Assembly: GCA_964633715.1 (NCBI GenBank)
Contig: CAZWHQ010000020.1
Coordinates: 1-64,000, forward strand
Length of the DNA stretch: 64,000 nucleotides
Origin: JAUWVG01 sp964633715
GTDB lineage: Bacteria; Acidobacteriota; Aminicenantia; Aminicenantales; Aminicenantaceae
Direction: 5' to 3'
The first letter of the stretch is position 1. The number at the start of each line of letters is the position of its first letter. Under the pieces are notes generated by a model that made no database searches, had not been told where the DNA came from, and saw nothing but the letters and a program-made list of their open reading frames with translations. Made by a program: the position numbers and the translations under genes. This document shows positions 61,972 to 64,000 of the stretch, in pieces.

Positions 61972-63105
61972 ATGTCAATAACCATTCAAGAATTATTAAA
62001 AATATGTGTTGAAAAGGATGCCAGCGATCTCCATATTACTACCTATATTCCTCCCCGGATACGTATTTATGGTTCTCTTTCCTCACTCGACTATCCGCCT
62101 CTCACACCAAAAGAAACAAAAACTCTTATCTACAGTCTTTTGACGGATAAACAGAAAAAAATCTTCGAGGATAAACTGGAATTGGATTTTTCTTTTGGCA
62201 TTCAAGATTTAGGCCGATTCAGGGCCAATGTATTCATGCAAAAGAGTGCTGTCGCGGTGGCCATCAGGCGTTTTATGCCCTCAATGTGGAGTTTTGAGCA
62301 GTTGGGATTGCCGCAGAGTCTTGCTCAACTCTGTCAGCTGCCAAGGGGCCTGGTTCTTGTCACCGGCCCTACGGGGAGCGGGAAATCGACAACTCTCGCC
62401 TGTTTGATTGATCATGTGAACAAAGAAAGACCCGTCCATATTGTCACCATTGAAGATCCGATAGAGTATTTTTTCACTCCAAAAAAGGCCGTCATCAATC
62501 AGAGGGAACTCCATGTGGACACACATTCTTTCCCAAATGCGCTTCGTGCTGTTCTTCGGGAAGATCCAGATGTTGTGCTCGTCGGCGAGATGAGAGATAT
62601 GGAGACGGTGGAATCCACGCTTCGTGTGGCTGAGACTGGACATTTGACATTCTCGACGCTTCACACAAATTCAGCGGCAGAAACCATCTCAAGAATTGTG
62701 GATGTTTTCCCGGCAGATTATCAGTCCCAGGTAAGGATCATGCTGTCTATGTGTCTCCAAGGTGTGATCACACAAGCTCTTCTGCCTCGGGCTGACGGCC
62801 AAGGTCGAGTCATTGCTTTAGAAATTCTCCTTCTCAATCCTGCTGTCAGGAATCTCATTAGGGAAAATAAAATCCATCAGATTTATTCTGCAATGCAGAT
62901 GGGACAGTCTAAGTTTGGTATGAGGACATTTAATCAGTCCTTGGCAGATCTCTACTTCCGCAAACTCATCACTCTGGAAACGGCCATGGATGCCTCCTCT
63001 AAAACTGAGGAACTGACAGATATTATCCAGAGAAGAGAGAGGGGCAGTCACCTGCAAAATTCAAAGACTGGGATCAACAATGAGAGTTCCCTGAGGAGTC
63101 AATGA
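61972..63105 (+). CDS. pilT: twitching motility ATPase PilT
   Basis: The retraction motor of type IV pili, 377 residues. Walker A is GPTGSGKSTTLA, with Asp box LREDPDVVLVGEMRDMETVE and His box TFSTLHTNSAAETISRIVD. It lacks the zinc finger and N-terminal domain of PilB, as expected. The variable C-terminus after about 340 is polar. The stop codon overlaps the pilC start. Confidence 0.95.
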   Translation: MSITIQELLKICVEKDASDLHITTYIPPRIRIYGSLSSLDYPPLTPKETKTLIYSLLTDKQKKIFEDKLELDFSFGIQDLGRFRANVFMQKSAVAVAIRRFMPSMWSFEQLGLPQSLAQLCQLPRGLVLVTGPTGSGKSTTLACLIDHVNKERPVHIVTIEDPIEYFFTPKKAVINQRELHVDTHSFPNALRAVLREDPDVVLVGEMRDMETVESTLRVAETGHLTFSTLHTNSAAETISRIVDVFPADYQSQVRIMLSMCLQGVITQALLPRADGQGRVIALEILLLNPAVRNLIRENKIHQIYSAMQMGQSKFGMRTFNQSLADLYFRKLITLETAMDASSKTEELTDIIQRRERGSHLQNSKTGINNESSLRSQ

Positions 63106-64000
63106 TGCCTGTTTTTGTGTGGAATGGCAAAAATAGATTCGGAGATGTTGTTGGGGGAAAACGTGTATCTCGTTCTGAGCAGGAGCTGGCCATGGCCCTG
63201 GAAAGAGAACAGATCTCAGGTCTCAACATTTCCAAAGAAAAGGCACAGATCAAAATTCCATTTCTCCAGAGTCGAAAAGTCAGCTTAAAGGATTTATCGT
63301 TATACAGCCGGCAGCTTTCTGTTATGATAGATGCCGAACTTCCGTTGATTCAAAGCCTGAATATACTTTCTGAACAGTCAAAAAATAAATATTTTAAACA
63401 GGTCATTCAGGATATTCGAGGAGACGTCGAAGCTGGTTCATCCCTCAATCAAGCAAAGAAAAAATTCCCGAAAGTTTTTGACAACCTCTACTGCAATCTG
63501 GTCGCTTCGGGTGAACAGAGTGGATCGCTGGATATTATGCTTAAGCGTTTGGCGGAATACCTAGAAAAAATTGTAAAGCTGCGGTCACAGGTCAAACAGG
63601 CTATGGTCTATCCCACGGCTGTCTTGAGCTTTTCTCTTCTTGTTGTCATTTTTATGCTGTGGAAAGTTGTCCCCGTCTTTTCTTCGATTTTTGTGGAGTT
63701 GGGTGCTGAACTTCCCGGTCTAACAGCCATAATCTTGGCGTTCAGCGGATTTATTCAAAAAAATATACTTTTTCTATTTCTTGGGATACTGGCTCTGATT
63801 TTCCTCTTCAAGTATTCAAGACAAACTCCTCCCGGAAGAAAAGCATTAGATAAAATGATACTGAACTTGCCACTTTTTGGTGGGCTTCTTCTAAAAGTGG
63901 GTTTGTCCAGAATTACACGGACTTTAAGCACTCTGATCACTGGGGGGGTTCCCATGCTGGAATGCCTCAAAATCACGGCTTCCACTTCAGGCAATATCAT
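63102..64000 (+). CDS. pilC: type IV pilus inner-membrane platform protein PilC (partial)
   Basis: The first 299 residues of a GspF/PilC-type protein; the gene runs off the window. It starts MMPVFVWNGKNRFGDVV, overlapping pilT (ATGA). The first cytoplasmic GspF domain has LYSRQLSVMIDAELPL and SGEQSGSLDIMLKRLAEYLE, followed by the first membrane segment, SFSLLVVIFMLWKVVPVF. The second domain begins with RTLSTLITGGVPMLECL. The start may be ATG 63102 or 63105. Confidence 0.94.
   Translation, partial: MMPVFVWNGKNRFGDVVGGKRVSRSEQELAMALEREQISGLNISKEKAQIKIPFLQSRKVSLKDLSLYSRQLSVMIDAELPLIQSLNILSEQSKNKYFKQVIQDIRGDVEAGSSLNQAKKKFPKVFDNLYCNLVASGEQSGSLDIMLKRLAEYLEKIVKLRSQVKQAMVYPTAVLSFSLLVVIFMLWKVVPVFSSIFVELGAELPGLTAIILAFSGFIQKNILFLFLGILALIFLFKYSRQTPPGRKALDKMILNLPLFGGLLLKVGLSRITRTLSTLITGGVPMLECLKITASTSGNI

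Noticed and set aside
1..64000. CRISPR array, prophage or insertion sequence
   Set aside because: No regularly spaced direct repeats, integrase, transposase or phage structural gene was seen. The inverted repeat at 19.4 kb encodes nothing.

Overview
The window looks like chromosomal DNA of a Gram-negative bacterium with moderate GC. An outer membrane is implied by a TonB-dependent vitamin B12 receptor, an LpxR-type lipid A deacylase and a Tat export operon, and type IV pili by pilB, pilT and pilC at the right end. The gene mix (6-bladed beta-propeller lipoprotein, DUF6125 and DUF6485 proteins, many secreted peptidases and hydrolases, formate-THF ligase, thiolase) suggests an uncultured Acidobacteriota or Aminicenantes-like lineage. 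That placement is an inference from gene style, not from a marker search. No phage, insertion sequence or CRISPR array was found.

Layout. 1-5.0 kb: fhs, then thiolase, 3-hydroxybutyryl-CoA dehydrogenase and recA in one run. 5.0-13.5 kb: a secreted serine hydrolase, then on the minus strand an Ntn-type amidase with an NhaC transporter, a possible PIN-like protein, a decayed FtsX permease and uvrA. 13.6-17.1 kb: a DUF3311/sodium symporter pair, an M20 amidohydrolase and mntP. 17.1-20.1 kb: btuB with a cobalamin riboswitch and its terminator, then a perfect 35-bp inverted repeat and a gene-poor gap holding a probable short minus-strand transcript. 20.1-27.4 kb: a PLP decarboxylase, a B3/B4 protein, an SGNH hydrolase, a paired M16 peptidase, trmO and ilvE. 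27.6-29.5 kb: a compact cysteine-rich radical SAM cluster. 29.7-38 kb: queF, a transporter, and a lipid-linked sugar and glycosyltransferase group (UbiA-like, DUF362, broken sulfatase, GtrA, FAD oxidoreductase, GT-C). 38.1-39.8 kb: queE, queD, queC. 40.8-47.9 kb: a seven-gene minus-strand operon led by tatA and tatC and ending in an exported GCKR/MurQ-like protein. 48-56.6 kb: a CtpA protease, then rpiB, an SHMT-like gene, purD, purE, mtaB and mutL. 56.6-60 kb: two tRNAs, LpxR, a beta-propeller lipoprotein and a broken SDR gene. 60.2-64 kb: pilB, pilT and partial pilC.

How genes work together. The four que genes cover the late steps of preQ1 synthesis (QueD, QueE, QueC, QueF) but lie in two blocks. 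rpiB, the SHMT-like gene, purD and purE are a one-carbon and purine run that continues into tRNA modification and mismatch repair. At least three genes (FtsX permease, sulfatase, SDR) keep both ends but have lost the middle with a frame change, which is a recurrent form of decay here. The most interesting unexplained items are the cysteine-rich radical SAM locus with a half-length NifU-like protein, the exported GCKR-like protein, the split kinase/dCMP deaminase pair, and the putative short transcript at 19.5-19.95 kb.
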